From: Rhizobiales bacterium NRL2 | GTDB taxonomy: Bacteria; Pseudomonadota; Alphaproteobacteria; Minwuiales; Minwuiaceae | NCBI GenBank assembly: GCA_001664005.1 | Contig: CP016093.1 | Coordinates: 2,997,001 to 3,061,000 of the forward strand | Length of the DNA: 64,000 bases | Direction: 5' to 3' | Shown here: positions 17,572 through 25,527 of the stretch, piece by piece | Layout: every line of letters starts with the position of its first letter | How positions within the stretch are numbered: position 1 is the stretch's first letter | The notes under the pieces: model-generated | The model's input: the letters and a program-made list of their open reading frames with translations, nothing else | Databases searched by the model: none | Told to the model about the DNA's origin: nothing | Position numbers and translations under genes: made by a program

Positions 17572-17600
17572 TAGCGTCGCCTGACGCTACTCACCAGTAG
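17572..17600. promoter_or_regulatory. Nested inverted repeats upstream of the EmrA-like gene
   Basis: TAGCGTC-GCCT-GACGCTA at 17572-17589 is a perfect 7+4+7 repeat. CTACT-CACC-AGTAG at 17587-17600 is a second perfect repeat sharing its edge. They sit about 60-90 bases upstream of the adaptor start in the 157-base gap. This is the usual place for a TetR- or MarR-type efflux operator, but no regulator gene is next to it. Confidence 0.5.
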
Positions 17601-17670
17601 TCGCGGACACATGACACCCATCGCCTCCGCTCATGGGCCCGAAGGCGGGAGCGAAGCGCAAAGGCGCCGG

Positions 17671-18555
17671 TCAGCGGGCCGCGCGGACCTCGTTCTCGAT
17701 CGGCCTGACCGACATGATGTAGTCGGCGATGGCGGCGAGATCCTCGTCGCTGAGGTATTTCAGGCCATCCTCGATGGCTTCTTCCATCGTGCCCTGGACA
17801 CTGTCGAAATCCGGCAGCATGGCGGTCTTCATCAGCGTCACCAGATCGTTGCGGCTCCAGTCGCCGATGCCGGTCTCGTGCGGCGTGATGTTGGGCGCCA
17901 GCTGCCCTTCGGGGCCGTCCGGCGTGCCGGCGAGATACATGTCGTCGTCCAGACCGCCCATGACATTGCGCGGCGTGTGGCACTCGCTGCAATGGGCCAG
18001 GGCCTCGACCAGATAGGCGCCGCGGTTCCAGGTGGCGTCCCGCCCGGAATCGGGATCGAAGCGGCCCTCGTCGAAATTCAGCAGCCGCCAGCCGCGCTGC
18101 AGGAACCGCCAGGAGAAGGGAAAGCCCACGTCATGTTCGCGGCTGGCCCGCGAAACCGGCTCGAGGGAGAACAGATAGGCCTTGATGGCCAGCGCGTCCT
18201 CCCGGCTCATCTTCGTGTAACTGGTATAGGGAAAGACCGGAAAATAGCGCGCGCCGTCCGGGGCGACACCCTCATGCAGGGCGCGCACGAAATCTTCGTC
18301 GCTCCAGGCGCCAATGCCGGTCTCCGGATCCGGCGTGATATTGGGGCTGTAGAAGGTGCCGAACGGAGTCTTCAGTGCATGGCCGCCGGCCAGCGGCGCC
18401 CCGTCCTTCGCCGTGTGACAGGCGATGCAGCCGCCGGCCCGGACCAGATAGGCGCCCTTCTCCACCAGATCCTGCGCCAGCGCCGACGAGCAGGCGGCCA
18501 GGGCCATCGCCCCGGCCGCCCAGCCGATCGTTCGGGCGCGAAGCCCCGTCATCAT
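17671..18555 (-). CDS. Periplasmic di-heme cytochrome c
   Basis: 294 residues with two haem c sites: CIACH (about 43-47) and CSECH (about 190-194), each in a cytochrome c domain of the type found in alcohol/gluconate dehydrogenase cytochrome subunits (SPNITPDPETGIGAWSDEDFVRALHEG and APNITPHETGIGDWSRNDLVTLMK). The export signal ends MALAACSSALAQ; LAAC could also be a lipobox, so it may be membrane-anchored. The start overlaps the stop of the upstream cytochrome gene (ATGA). It probably carries electrons from a periplasmic dehydrogenase that is not in this cluster. Confidence 0.9.
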   Translation of the reverse strand: MMTGLRARTIGWAAGAMALAACSSALAQDLVEKGAYLVRAGGCIACHTAKDGAPLAGGHALKTPFGTFYSPNITPDPETGIGAWSDEDFVRALHEGVAPDGARYFPVFPYTSYTKMSREDALAIKAYLFSLEPVSRASREHDVGFPFSWRFLQRGWRLLNFDEGRFDPDSGRDATWNRGAYLVEALAHCSECHTPRNVMGGLDDDMYLAGTPDGPEGQLAPNITPHETGIGDWSRNDLVTLMKTAMLPDFDSVQGTMEEAIEDGLKYLSDEDLAAIADYIMSVRPIENEVRAAR

Positions 18556-18974
18556 TCGCCGGGCTTCGGACCGCGATAGGTCTCGTGGCAGCTCTTGCAG
18601 GTCTTGCCCGTGGCGCCGAGCGCCGCGAGGGTCTTGCTCCGGTCACCGGTCATGGCCGCATCGACCAGGTTCTCGCTGGCGGCGACCATCTCGTCCATGG
18701 ACTTCTTGAAGCCTTCCGCATCGCTCCAGATGTTGGCCTTGGCGCGATATTCCATCGATCCCTCGGGGAATTTGGCGTGCAGCCCCTGGGCCAGCATGTT
18801 GACCGTCTTGGCGTGGGCGACCGCGTCGCCTTCGCCGTCGCCGATCGCCTTCATGGCGCCGCCGATCGTCTTCATGTCCTTGACCCGCTGATCCGACATG
18901 GACCCGTGTGCGCCCGCCCACGCAGCGCCTGCTGCGAACACGACCGCCGCGCCAATCATCAGAACCTTGTGCAT
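18552..18974 (-). CDS. Cytochrome c-prime / c-556 family protein
   Basis: 140 residues. A signal peptide is clear (MHKVLMIGAAVVFAAGAAWAGA), which fixes the ATG at 18974 rather than an upstream in-frame ATG at 19097. A four-helix body carries the single haem site CKSCH near the C-terminus (TGKTCKSCHETYRG), the hallmark of the c-prime class. These proteins bind haem with an open or weak axial site and have been linked to NO binding or electron transfer. It is translationally coupled to the di-heme cytochrome downstream, so both likely serve one periplasmic redox chain. Confidence 0.9.
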   Translation of the reverse strand: MHKVLMIGAAVVFAAGAAWAGAHGSMSDQRVKDMKTIGGAMKAIGDGEGDAVAHAKTVNMLAQGLHAKFPEGSMEYRAKANIWSDAEGFKKSMDEMVAASENLVDAAMTGDRSKTLAALGATGKTCKSCHETYRGPKPGE

Positions 18975-19107
18975 TGAACCGTCACTCCCATTGTTTTCCC
19001 CGCCTGCCGGCCGATGACCGGCGACGCGCGCATTGTCGTGACCGGCCGCGTGGTTAACAAGGCTTGGGCGGCGAATATTCGTGCATTTCCGCTTCACTCA
19101 CGCGTGA

Positions 19108-19419
19108 TCAGAGAACCAGTCCGAGATTGGCTCCGGCGATCAGCACCACCAGTCCGGACGCCAGCGCCAGGCCCAGATTGTGGGTGAACCAGAGCAGCGC
19201 TGCGGCGGCGGCGAGCGCCACGATCTCGACCGGCCCGGCCCGGACAATGACAGGCGCGATCACGGCCGCGATCGCACAGCCCGGCAACACGTCGAAGAGC
19301 CGCCGCAGACGCCCGCCTTCCTTGATGCTGGAACCGAGAAAATACCCGGAAGCCCTTGAAGTAAATACAACAAGAGCGACCATGACGATTGCCAGCCATG
19401 CCTCCGTCTCCACGCTCAT
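19108..19419 (-). CDS. azlD: AzlD-family branched-chain amino acid exporter, small subunit
   Basis: 103 residues, nearly all hydrophobic, with about four membrane segments (WLAIVMVALVVFTSRASGYFLG, DVLPGCAIAAVIAPVIV, VEIVALAAAAALLWF, LGLALASGLVVLIAGA). F-T-S/T-R near the N-terminus and LPGCAIAAVIAP are typical of AzlD. It works with AzlC as a two-component exporter of branched-chain amino acids. The start overlaps the stop of azlC (ATGA), so the pair is translationally coupled. Confidence 0.88.
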   Translation of the reverse strand: MSVETEAWLAIVMVALVVFTSRASGYFLGSSIKEGGRLRRLFDVLPGCAIAAVIAPVIVRAGPVEIVALAAAAALLWFTHNLGLALASGLVVLIAGANLGLVL

Positions 19420-20117
19420 GCGCGCCCTCCCGGCAGAAGCAGCGTGGATGCCGCGCCCGCGCCGACGGCGGCCAGAAGGGTCAGGCTGGGCGGCGCAAAG
19501 GGCGAGACCGCCACCGCCACGACGGCGGAGACGAGCCAGGGCAGACGCGGCCCCACCCTGTCCCGGACCAGCAGGACGATGATCAGGCCGAGAAAGATCA
19601 CGCCGCCGAAGCCCAACGCCGCGATCGTTGCCGGTCCCAGCAGACCCGGCAGCATGCCCCCCGCCGCGACGCCCGCCATCCAGGCCACGTAGAGGGTAAG
19701 CGAACTGCCGCAGAAGAAGGCGGCGAGATCCGGTCGTCCGCGATGACGCATGGCAAGCGCCCAGCTCGCATCGACCAGGGTGAAGATCGCCAGCAAGCGC
19801 AGCGACCAGCCGGCCCGCCTGAGATCCCTGGAAAGGCTGAGCCCCATCAGGATGTTGCGCGTGGAAACCAGCGCCGCGGAAATGGCGATCGCGAGGAAGG
19901 ACAGCGGATGCTCCCAGAGCGGCAGCACCGCGAACTGGGCCGCGCCGGCGAAGGCCGTCGCGCTCATGACGAGGCCTTGCTCCACCGGCATGCCGACCGC
20001 CACCGCGGCAGATCCGAAGACCACGCCGAACATCAGGGCGCCGATGGCGAAGCCCAGCGATTCGCGCGCGCCTTCGGCCATGCTGGCGCGCAGCCTCGGC
20101 TGCTGGTCGTCGGTCAT
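19416..20117 (-). CDS. azlC: AzlC-family branched-chain amino acid permease, large subunit
   Basis: 233 residues. GARESLGFAIGALMFGVVFG, then SATAFAGAAQFAVLPLW and STRNILMGLSLS match the AzlC pattern (A-G-x-x-Q-F, R-N/H-x-x-M-G-L). About six to seven membrane segments follow. The ATG at 20117 (MTDDQQPRLR) was chosen because the upstream extension is not protein-like and overlaps the region toward the divergent gene. It forms an operon with azlD. Confidence 0.9.
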   Translation of the reverse strand: MTDDQQPRLRASMAEGARESLGFAIGALMFGVVFGSAAVAVGMPVEQGLVMSATAFAGAAQFAVLPLWEHPLSFLAIAISAALVSTRNILMGLSLSRDLRRAGWSLRLLAIFTLVDASWALAMRHRGRPDLAAFFCGSSLTLYVAWMAGVAAGGMLPGLLGPATIAALGFGGVIFLGLIIVLLVRDRVGPRLPWLVSAVVAVAVSPFAPPSLTLLAAVGAGAASTLLLPGGRA

Positions 20118-20266
20118 GATGAACGGGTCCCGGGGGATTGGCGGCGGAGCGGTCGAGAATGGGACCGCGGCGCGGAAAATCAAGCCGCTGTCGCTTTGAC
20201 GCCCGCCTCGGGGCCGAACGTGGTCTAATCGCCGGACATGAACAAGCGAACGGCGAGGCGCGCGAG

Positions 20267-22297
20267 ATGAGCGAGACGAAGGACGCGCTGGTCGTGTTCA
20301 TGCCCTCGGGCCGGCGGGGCCGGTTTGCCCACGGCACGCCGTTGCTCGACGCCGCCCGCTCCCTCGGCGTCTATGTCGAAAGCGTCTGCGGCGGACGGGG
20401 GCTCTGCGGCCGCTGCCAGGTGACGCCGACCGCCGGGCGTTTCGCCAAGCACAAGATCACCTCCAGCCCGGAAAATCTCAGCGCCGTGGGCGAGGTCGAG
20501 GCGCGCTACACCCGGCGCCGTGCACTGCCCGCCGACCGCCGGCTCTCCTGCCAGGCCAGGATCGGGGGCGATCTGGTGGTCGACGTGCCGACGGATTCCG
20601 CAGTCAACAAGCAGATCGTGCGCAAGCGCGCGGAGACCCGCCATATCGACCGCGACCCGGCGGTATGTCTGATGTACGTCGAGGTGGCCGAACCCGACAT
20701 GGCCAATCCCAGCGGCGATCTCGACCGCCTGCAACAGGCGCTGGCGCGCGAATGGATGGTCGAGGGCGCGCGGCTGGACGCGCCGCTGCTGCCGCACCTG
20801 CAGAAGGTTCTGCGCACGGGGGGCTGGAAGGTCACCGCGGCGGTCCACGACGACGGCGCGGGACCGGTGATCATCGGTCTCTGGCCGGAACTGCGCCAGC
20901 GCGCCTTCGGGCTCGCCGTGGATATCGGCTCCACCACCATCGCCGCGCATCTGGTCGACCTGATGAGCGGCCGTACCGTGGCCTCCGCCGGCACCGCCAA
21001 CCCGCAGGTGCGCTTCGGCGAGGACCTGATGAGCCGCGTGTCCTACGTGCTGATGAACCCGGACGGCCTGCCGGCGCTGACCGAGGCCGTGCGCGGGGCC
21101 GTCTCCGGCCTGATCGACAAGGTCGCGGCAGAGGCGAATGCGGGCCGCGAGGACATCCTGGACGCCACCTTCGTCGGCAACCCGGTGATGCACCACATCT
21201 TCCTCGGCCTCGATCCGACCGAGCTCGGCGGCGCGCCCTTCGCGCTGGCCGTCTCGGGTCCCGTCGCCTTGCCCGCGCGGGAGATCGGCGTGGAGATCCA
21301 CCCCGGCGCGCGCGTCTACGTCCTGCCCTGCATCGCCGGTCATGTCGGCGCAGACGCCGCCGCCGCGACGCTCGCCGAGGCGCCGCATCGGGGCGAAGCG
21401 ATCACCCTGCTGGTCGATGTCGGCACCAACGCCGAGATCGTCCTCGGCAGCCGCGACCGGCTGCTGGCGGCCTCATCGCCCACCGGGCCGGCCTTCGAAG
21501 GCGCGGAGATATCGTGCGGCCAGCGTGCGGCGCCTGGCGCCATCGAGCGCGTCCGCATCGACCCGGAGACGCTGGAGCCGAAGATCAAGGTCATCGGCTG
21601 CGACCGCTGGTCCGACGAGCCCGAATTCGCCGTGGAGAGCCCGGCGGTCGGCGTCACCGGCATCTGCGGCTCCGGCATCGTGGAAACGATCGCGGAGATG
21701 TTCCTCGCCGGCATCATCGACGAGGACGGCGTGGTCGACGGCGCAATGCTCGAACGCTCCGACCGCGTCATCTCGGACGGCCGCACCTTCAGCTACGTGC
21801 TCTGGCGCGAAGGCAGCGTGGCGGTGCGCGTGACCCAGACCGACGTCCGCGCCATCCAGCTCGCCAAGGCCGCGCTCTATGCCGGCGTGCGGCTGCTGAT
21901 GGATCGCCTCGGCGTGGAAACCGTCGACCGCATCCGGCTGGCCGGCGCCTTCGGCAGCTATATCGACCCGAAATACGCCATGGTGCTGGGACTCATACCC
22001 GACTGTGCGCTGGACCAGGTGGCGGCGGTCGGCAACGCCGCCGGCACCGGTGCGCGCATGGCGCTGCTCAACCGCGGCCATCGCCGCGAGGTCGAGAAGC
22101 TGGTGCGCGACGTGGAAAAGGTCGAGACCGCGATGGAGCCGAAGTTCCAGGCCCATTTCGTCAATGCCATGGCCTTCCCCAACAAGGCGGAGCCCTTTCC
22201 CTGCCTGGCCGAAGCGGTCGCCCTGCCCGCCCGCTCGGGACCGGCGGCTGGCGATCCGCCCCGGCGACGCGGCGGCCGCCGCAGGCGCACCGGCTGA
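20267..22297 (+). CDS. RACo-like ferredoxin/ASKHA ATPase (reductive activator of corrinoid proteins family)
   Basis: 676 residues. The N-terminal 2Fe-2S ferredoxin domain has C-x4-C-x2-C as CGGRGLCGRC (about 41-50) and a later cysteine, SCQARIGGD. A linker leads to the large C-terminal ASKHA-type domain with AVDIGSTTIAAHLVDL (about 221) and DVGTNAEIVLG (about 386). In characterised members, ATP hydrolysis drives low-potential electrons to Co(II) of an inactivated corrinoid protein so that methyl transfer can resume. No corrinoid protein, cobalamin methyltransferase or B12 gene is visible in this window. The ATG at 20267 begins immediately before the ferredoxin strand. Confidence 0.85.
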   Translation: MSETKDALVVFMPSGRRGRFAHGTPLLDAARSLGVYVESVCGGRGLCGRCQVTPTAGRFAKHKITSSPENLSAVGEVEARYTRRRALPADRRLSCQARIGGDLVVDVPTDSAVNKQIVRKRAETRHIDRDPAVCLMYVEVAEPDMANPSGDLDRLQQALAREWMVEGARLDAPLLPHLQKVLRTGGWKVTAAVHDDGAGPVIIGLWPELRQRAFGLAVDIGSTTIAAHLVDLMSGRTVASAGTANPQVRFGEDLMSRVSYVLMNPDGLPALTEAVRGAVSGLIDKVAAEANAGREDILDATFVGNPVMHHIFLGLDPTELGGAPFALAVSGPVALPAREIGVEIHPGARVYVLPCIAGHVGADAAAATLAEAPHRGEAITLLVDVGTNAEIVLGSRDRLLAASSPTGPAFEGAEISCGQRAAPGAIERVRIDPETLEPKIKVIGCDRWSDEPEFAVESPAVGVTGICGSGIVETIAEMFLAGIIDEDGVVDGAMLERSDRVISDGRTFSYVLWREGSVAVRVTQTDVRAIQLAKAALYAGVRLLMDRLGVETVDRIRLAGAFGSYIDPKYAMVLGLIPDCALDQVAAVGNAAGTGARMALLNRGHRREVEKLVRDVEKVETAMEPKFQAHFVNAMAFPNKAEPFPCLAEAVALPARSGPAAGDPPRRRGGRRRRTG

Positions 22298-22846
22298 TCA
22301 GCCGGGGAACCGCGCGGCGAAGTCCTCCGGTTCCAGTTCCGCCGTCTTCGCGACGAAGCTGATCGTGTGGTAGTTGCCGCAGAGCGCCAGGATCTCGAGC
22401 TGCTGTTCGGCGCTCCAGGCGGCGCGGAAGGCCTTGCGGCGTTCCGGCGCCGGCGCGCCTTCGCGGCAGATGTCGTCGACCACATCCAGCAACAGCCGCT
22501 CCGTCGCGTCCTCCCAGCAATCGGCCGCCCCGCCCTCGCCCGCCGTCGCGCGGATCTGCGCCTCGGTGAACCCAACATGGCTGCCGAATGCTGCAACATG
22601 CACGCCCCATTCGTACTCACAGCGCAGATTGGCAGTGACTCGGAGGATGACGATCTCGCGCTGCCGCATCGGCAAGGGGCTCTCCCGGTCCAGCAGGTTC
22701 GCCACGCCCTTCCCGAGAAACCGGGTGCTGTTGGCGAAGCTGCGGAACAGCTTCAGGACATAGCCGTCGCGTTGCGGATAGCGGGACAGCAGATCGGCAA
22801 CCTCGGGCGCATAGGGCCGGGCGACCGGGGCGAGCGGATTGGACAT
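22298..22846 (-). CDS. Carboxymuconolactone decarboxylase (CMD/AhpD) family protein
   Basis: 182 residues. The CMD core is seen as PMRQREIVILRVTANLRCEYEWGVHVAAF, where the E-x-x-I-L-R and E-W-x-x-H pattern is that of CMD-family proteins, many of which have peroxidase or decarboxylase roles. The AhpD redox CxxC is not present, so AhpD function is unlikely. It is divergent from an HxlR regulator across a 77-base promoter carrying two GCTAC-N7-GTAGC palindromes, and is probably controlled by that regulator. Confidence 0.8.
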   Translation of the reverse strand: MSNPLAPVARPYAPEVADLLSRYPQRDGYVLKLFRSFANSTRFLGKGVANLLDRESPLPMRQREIVILRVTANLRCEYEWGVHVAAFGSHVGFTEAQIRATAGEGGAADCWEDATERLLLDVVDDICREGAPAPERRKAFRAAWSAEQQLEILALCGNYHTISFVAKTAELEPEDFAARFPG

Positions 22847-22860
22847 GGCAAGGGCCTTTC

Positions 22861-22904
22861 GCTACGTTTTCAGTAGCAAATACATATGCTACATTTTTAG
22901 TAGC
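22861..22904. promoter_or_regulatory. Two GCTAC-N7-GTAGC operators in a divergent promoter
   Basis: GCTAC-GTTTTCA-GTAGC at 22861-22877 and GCTAC-ATTTTTA-GTAGC at 22888-22904 have identical arms and spacing with centres 27 bp apart. They fill the space between the CMD-family gene and hxlR. Autoregulation by the HxlR protein with control of both directions is the natural reading. Confidence 0.65.
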
Positions 22905-22923
22905 GTCAATCGGAGAACTAACC

Positions 22924-23265
22924 GTGACCCCAAGACCCGGAACGCCCGTCCGCGGCTCGACCACCGGCCGCCCCGTCATGGCTCTGCTGGACCTGCTGGG
23001 CCAGCGTTGGGTGCTGCGCATCCTGTGGGAGCTGCGAAACGGTCCTTTGACCTTCCGGGCGCTGCGCGCCAGTTGCGACGACGTTTCGCCGACAGTGCTC
23101 AACGGCCGCCTGAAATCGTTGCGCGAAATGGGGATCGTCCGGCCGGGCGATGACGGCTACGAGATGACCGCGATGGGCGAGGAGCTTGGCCGGCAGCTGC
23201 GCGGTCTGTCAGAATGGGCGGAGCGCTGGGCCGAGGCCCTGAACGCGGACGGGAGTACGCCATGA
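22924..23265 (+). CDS. HxlR-family transcriptional regulator
   Basis: 113 residues, the usual size. ALLDLLGQRWVLRILWELRNGPLTFRALRASCDDVSPTVLNGRLKSLREMGIV is the winged helix-turn-helix of HxlR/DUF24 proteins (G-x-R-W x-x-x-I-L-x-E-L, G-P-x-R/T-F). The usual N-terminal redox-sensing cysteine is absent; the only cysteine is in the second helix region (RASCDD). GTG is the start, with GGAG eight bases upstream. The stop overlaps the ATG of the cupin gene, so the two are coupled. Confidence 0.9.
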   Translation: MTPRPGTPVRGSTTGRPVMALLDLLGQRWVLRILWELRNGPLTFRALRASCDDVSPTVLNGRLKSLREMGIVRPGDDGYEMTAMGEELGRQLRGLSEWAERWAEALNADGSTP

Positions 23266-23633
23266 ACGAGATCTTCCACAGCCAGGGCGACGCCCTGCCG
23301 AAACCCGCCGAAGGCACGCTGGTGCAGCGCACCGCGGGCACGGCCTGGCAGGAAAGCGACACCGAAGGCTTTCTGGTCAAGCCGCTGCACGAGGACCCTG
23401 AAGGCGGCCACAGGACCTGGCTGATGAAGGTGGAGCCCGGCGCCTACGCGCCGCTGCACGCGCATCAGGAATACGAGGAGATCTACGTCCTCGAAGGCGA
23501 GTTCTACGACGCCGACACGACCTACAGGGCGGGCGATTTCGCCATACGTGCGCCCGGCACGCAGCACATCGCCGGCAGCAAGACCGGCGCGGTGGTCATG
23601 CTGGTCTTCTCCCGCGCGCCGAAGGGCGCGTAG
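23262..23633 (+). CDS. Cupin-domain protein
   Basis: 123 residues. The cupin motif 1 is visible as GAYAPLHAHQEYEEIYVLEGEFYD (H-x-H-x4-5-E) and motif 2 as GDFAIRAPGTQHIAGSKTG. One beta-barrel with a likely metal site resembles ChrR-type or small dioxygenase cupins; the substrate is unknown. It is translationally coupled to the HxlR regulator (ATGA), so it likely responds to the same signal as the divergent CMD-family gene. Together they may form a small detoxification or ring-metabolite unit. Confidence 0.85.
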   Translation: MNEIFHSQGDALPKPAEGTLVQRTAGTAWQESDTEGFLVKPLHEDPEGGHRTWLMKVEPGAYAPLHAHQEYEEIYVLEGEFYDADTTYRAGDFAIRAPGTQHIAGSKTGAVVMLVFSRAPKGA

Positions 23634-23652
23634 CGGGAGCCCCATCTTCGTC

Positions 23653-23721
23653 ATCGCCCGGCTCAGCCGGGCGATCCATGACAGCGGCGCGGGCAATGGG
23701 CTGCCCGGACAAGCCGGGCAG
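23653..23721. repeat. Intergenic hairpins (family B)
   Basis: ATCGCCCGGCT-C-AGCCGGGCGAT at 23653-23675 is a perfect 11+1+11 stem, and CTGCCCGG-ACAAG-CCGGGCAG at 23701-23721 is a second. They sit between convergent genes and share the GTCATCGCC start with elements at 5864 and 47600. Likely roles are as a repeat, as a shared terminator, or both. Confidence 0.6.
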
Positions 23722-23739
23722 CGACGGATTCCAATCGGA

Positions 23740-24567
23740 TCACAACACCTCGATGCCCGGCAATGACGGCGGGTCGGCCAGGGCCGACTGGGCGACCACG
23801 AGGGCGAGATCCTCGTCGCCGACAGCCTTCGACCAGGCGACCACCGCATGGACCGCGCCGGCGGCGTGACCCGCCGCTTCCTGCAGCTTCATCCCCTCCA
23901 GCCAGCGCGCCATGAACACACCGGCGAACAGGTCGCCCGTGCCGTTGGGCGCGTCCGGCACGGTCGGCATTTCCAACCGCCACGCCCGATCGGATGTCAC
24001 CACCAGAACGGCCACCCGCCCCGTCTCCGCCGGCGCCGAGGTACAGATGACCGCCCTTGGGCCCTTCGCGATCAACGACCGCGCGGCGGCCAGCGCGTCT
24101 TCCGTGCGGCCGATCTCCATCTCCGCCAGCAGGCCCAGCTCGAAGCAGTTTGGCAGCACCACGTCGGCCAGCGGCAGAAGCCGCTCCCGGATCACCGCCT
24201 CGACGCCGTCGCGGACATAGACGCCGGTGTCGGCGTCGCCGAGGATCGGGTCGATCACATAGGGGGTCGGGCCATCGCGGCGCAGGGTCTCGACGGTCTC
24301 CGCCACTGTCTCGCCGTTCGCCGCCTCCGCCAGATAGCCCGAGAAGACCGCCGAAGGCCGGCCGCGCGCCAGCACGGAACGGACCATCGCAGCCAGGGTA
24401 TCCGGCGGCACGGCCAGCCCTTCCGGCTTCGCGTGGCCGGGATGGTGGCTCAGGACCACCGTCGGCACGTCCCAGACCTCGTGGCCCAGCCGGCGGAGCG
24501 CGAATGCGGTTGCCGAATTGCCCACATGGCCCTTCGCGACCTGGCTGGAGATGGACAGGATCGCCAC
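23740..24567 (-). CDS. pdxY: Pyridoxal kinase
   Basis: 275 residues. It phosphorylates pyridoxal, salvaging vitamin B6 to PLP. The ribokinase-like fold is visible: SSQVAKGHVGNSATAFALRRLGHEV at the N-terminus (S-Q-V-x-x-G-x-V-G-N), VIDPILGDADTGVYV in the middle, LPNCFELGLLAE and the ATP/anion-hole signature APNGTGDLFAGVFMARWL near the C-terminus with catalytic Asp. The gene is divergent from the CoA-ester lyase with 72 bases between the starts. Confidence 0.93.
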   Translation of the reverse strand: MAILSISSQVAKGHVGNSATAFALRRLGHEVWDVPTVVLSHHPGHAKPEGLAVPPDTLAAMVRSVLARGRPSAVFSGYLAEAANGETVAETVETLRRDGPTPYVIDPILGDADTGVYVRDGVEAVIRERLLPLADVVLPNCFELGLLAEMEIGRTEDALAAARSLIAKGPRAVICTSAPAETGRVAVLVVTSDRAWRLEMPTVPDAPNGTGDLFAGVFMARWLEGMKLQEAAGHAAGAVHAVVAWSKAVGDEDLALVVAQSALADPPSLPGIEVL

Positions 24568-24639
24568 CCGCGCCCCCTCGTTGCAGAACCGATTCCGGCC
24601 TTTATAGTGCCGCCGGCTTCATTGAGGGAGATTTCGAAC

Positions 24640-25518
24640 ATGGCTGCCAACGTCCGTCCCCGCCGCTCGGTCCTCTACATGCCGGGCTCCAACGCCCGCG
24701 CGCTGGAGAAGGCGAAGTCCATTCCCGCCGATGCGCTGATCCTCGACCTGGAGGACGCGGTATCGCCGGACGCGAAGGCCCAGGCGCGCGAGCAGGTCTG
24801 CAAGGCGATCGCCGACGGCGGCTATGGCAAGCGCGAGATGATCATCCGCATCAACGGTCTCGACACGCCCTGGGGCGCCGACGACATGGACGCCGTTTCC
24901 AAAGCCGGCCCGGATGCGATTCTGGTGCCGAAGATCAACGACGCGGCGACGGTCGAGAAGCTGGTGGAGGCCATGGACGAGGCCGGCGCGCCGGCGGCCA
25001 CGGCGCTGTGGTGCATGATGGAGACGCCGATCGGCATCCTGAATGCGAAGGAGATTGCCGCCGCCTCCAGCCGCGTTGCGGTCTGGGTCATGGGCACCAA
25101 CGACATCGCCAAGGATACCGGCGCGCAGCACACGGCCGACCGCCTGCCGATGATCACCTCGCTGGGTCTGTGCATGCTGGCGGCGCGCGCCTATGGCATC
25201 CAGATCCTCGACGGCGTCTACAACGACATCAAGGACGAGGAAGGCTTCAGGGCGATCTGCCGCCAGGGCCTGGAACTCGGCTTCGACGGCAAGACCCTGA
25301 TCCATCCCTCCCAGGTCGGGCCCTGCAACGAGGTCTTCTCGCCGACCGAGGCGCAGCTGGAGAGCGCGGCGCGCATCGTCGCCGGCTTCGAGGAAGCCCA
25401 GCGCGAAGGCAAGGGCGTCGTCACCGTCGACGGCCGCATGATCGAGAACCTGCATGTCGAGCAGGCGAAGAAGCAGCTCGCCATGGCCGAAGCCATCAAG
25501 GAGCTGCAGGCGGCCTGA
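24640..25518 (+). CDS. HpcH/HpaI aldolase / CitE-like CoA-ester lyase
   Basis: 292 residues. RRSVLYMPGSNARALEKAKSIPADALILDLEDAVSPDAKAQAR is the CitE/malyl-CoA lyase opening, with the D-L-E-D metal site. MIIRINGLDTPWGADD, ALWCMMETPIGILNAKEIA and GFDGKTLIHPSQVGPCNEVFSP follow in order. Members cleave or thioesterify malyl-, citramalyl- or methylmalyl-CoA; which one applies cannot be told here. GGGAG lies ten bases before the ATG. It is divergent from pdxY and convergent with the large exported protein. Confidence 0.88.
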   Translation: MAANVRPRRSVLYMPGSNARALEKAKSIPADALILDLEDAVSPDAKAQAREQVCKAIADGGYGKREMIIRINGLDTPWGADDMDAVSKAGPDAILVPKINDAATVEKLVEAMDEAGAPAATALWCMMETPIGILNAKEIAAASSRVAVWVMGTNDIAKDTGAQHTADRLPMITSLGLCMLAARAYGIQILDGVYNDIKDEEGFRAICRQGLELGFDGKTLIHPSQVGPCNEVFSPTEAQLESAARIVAGFEEAQREGKGVVTVDGRMIENLHVEQAKKQLAMAEAIKELQAA

Positions 25519-25527
25519 CCGGCCGGC

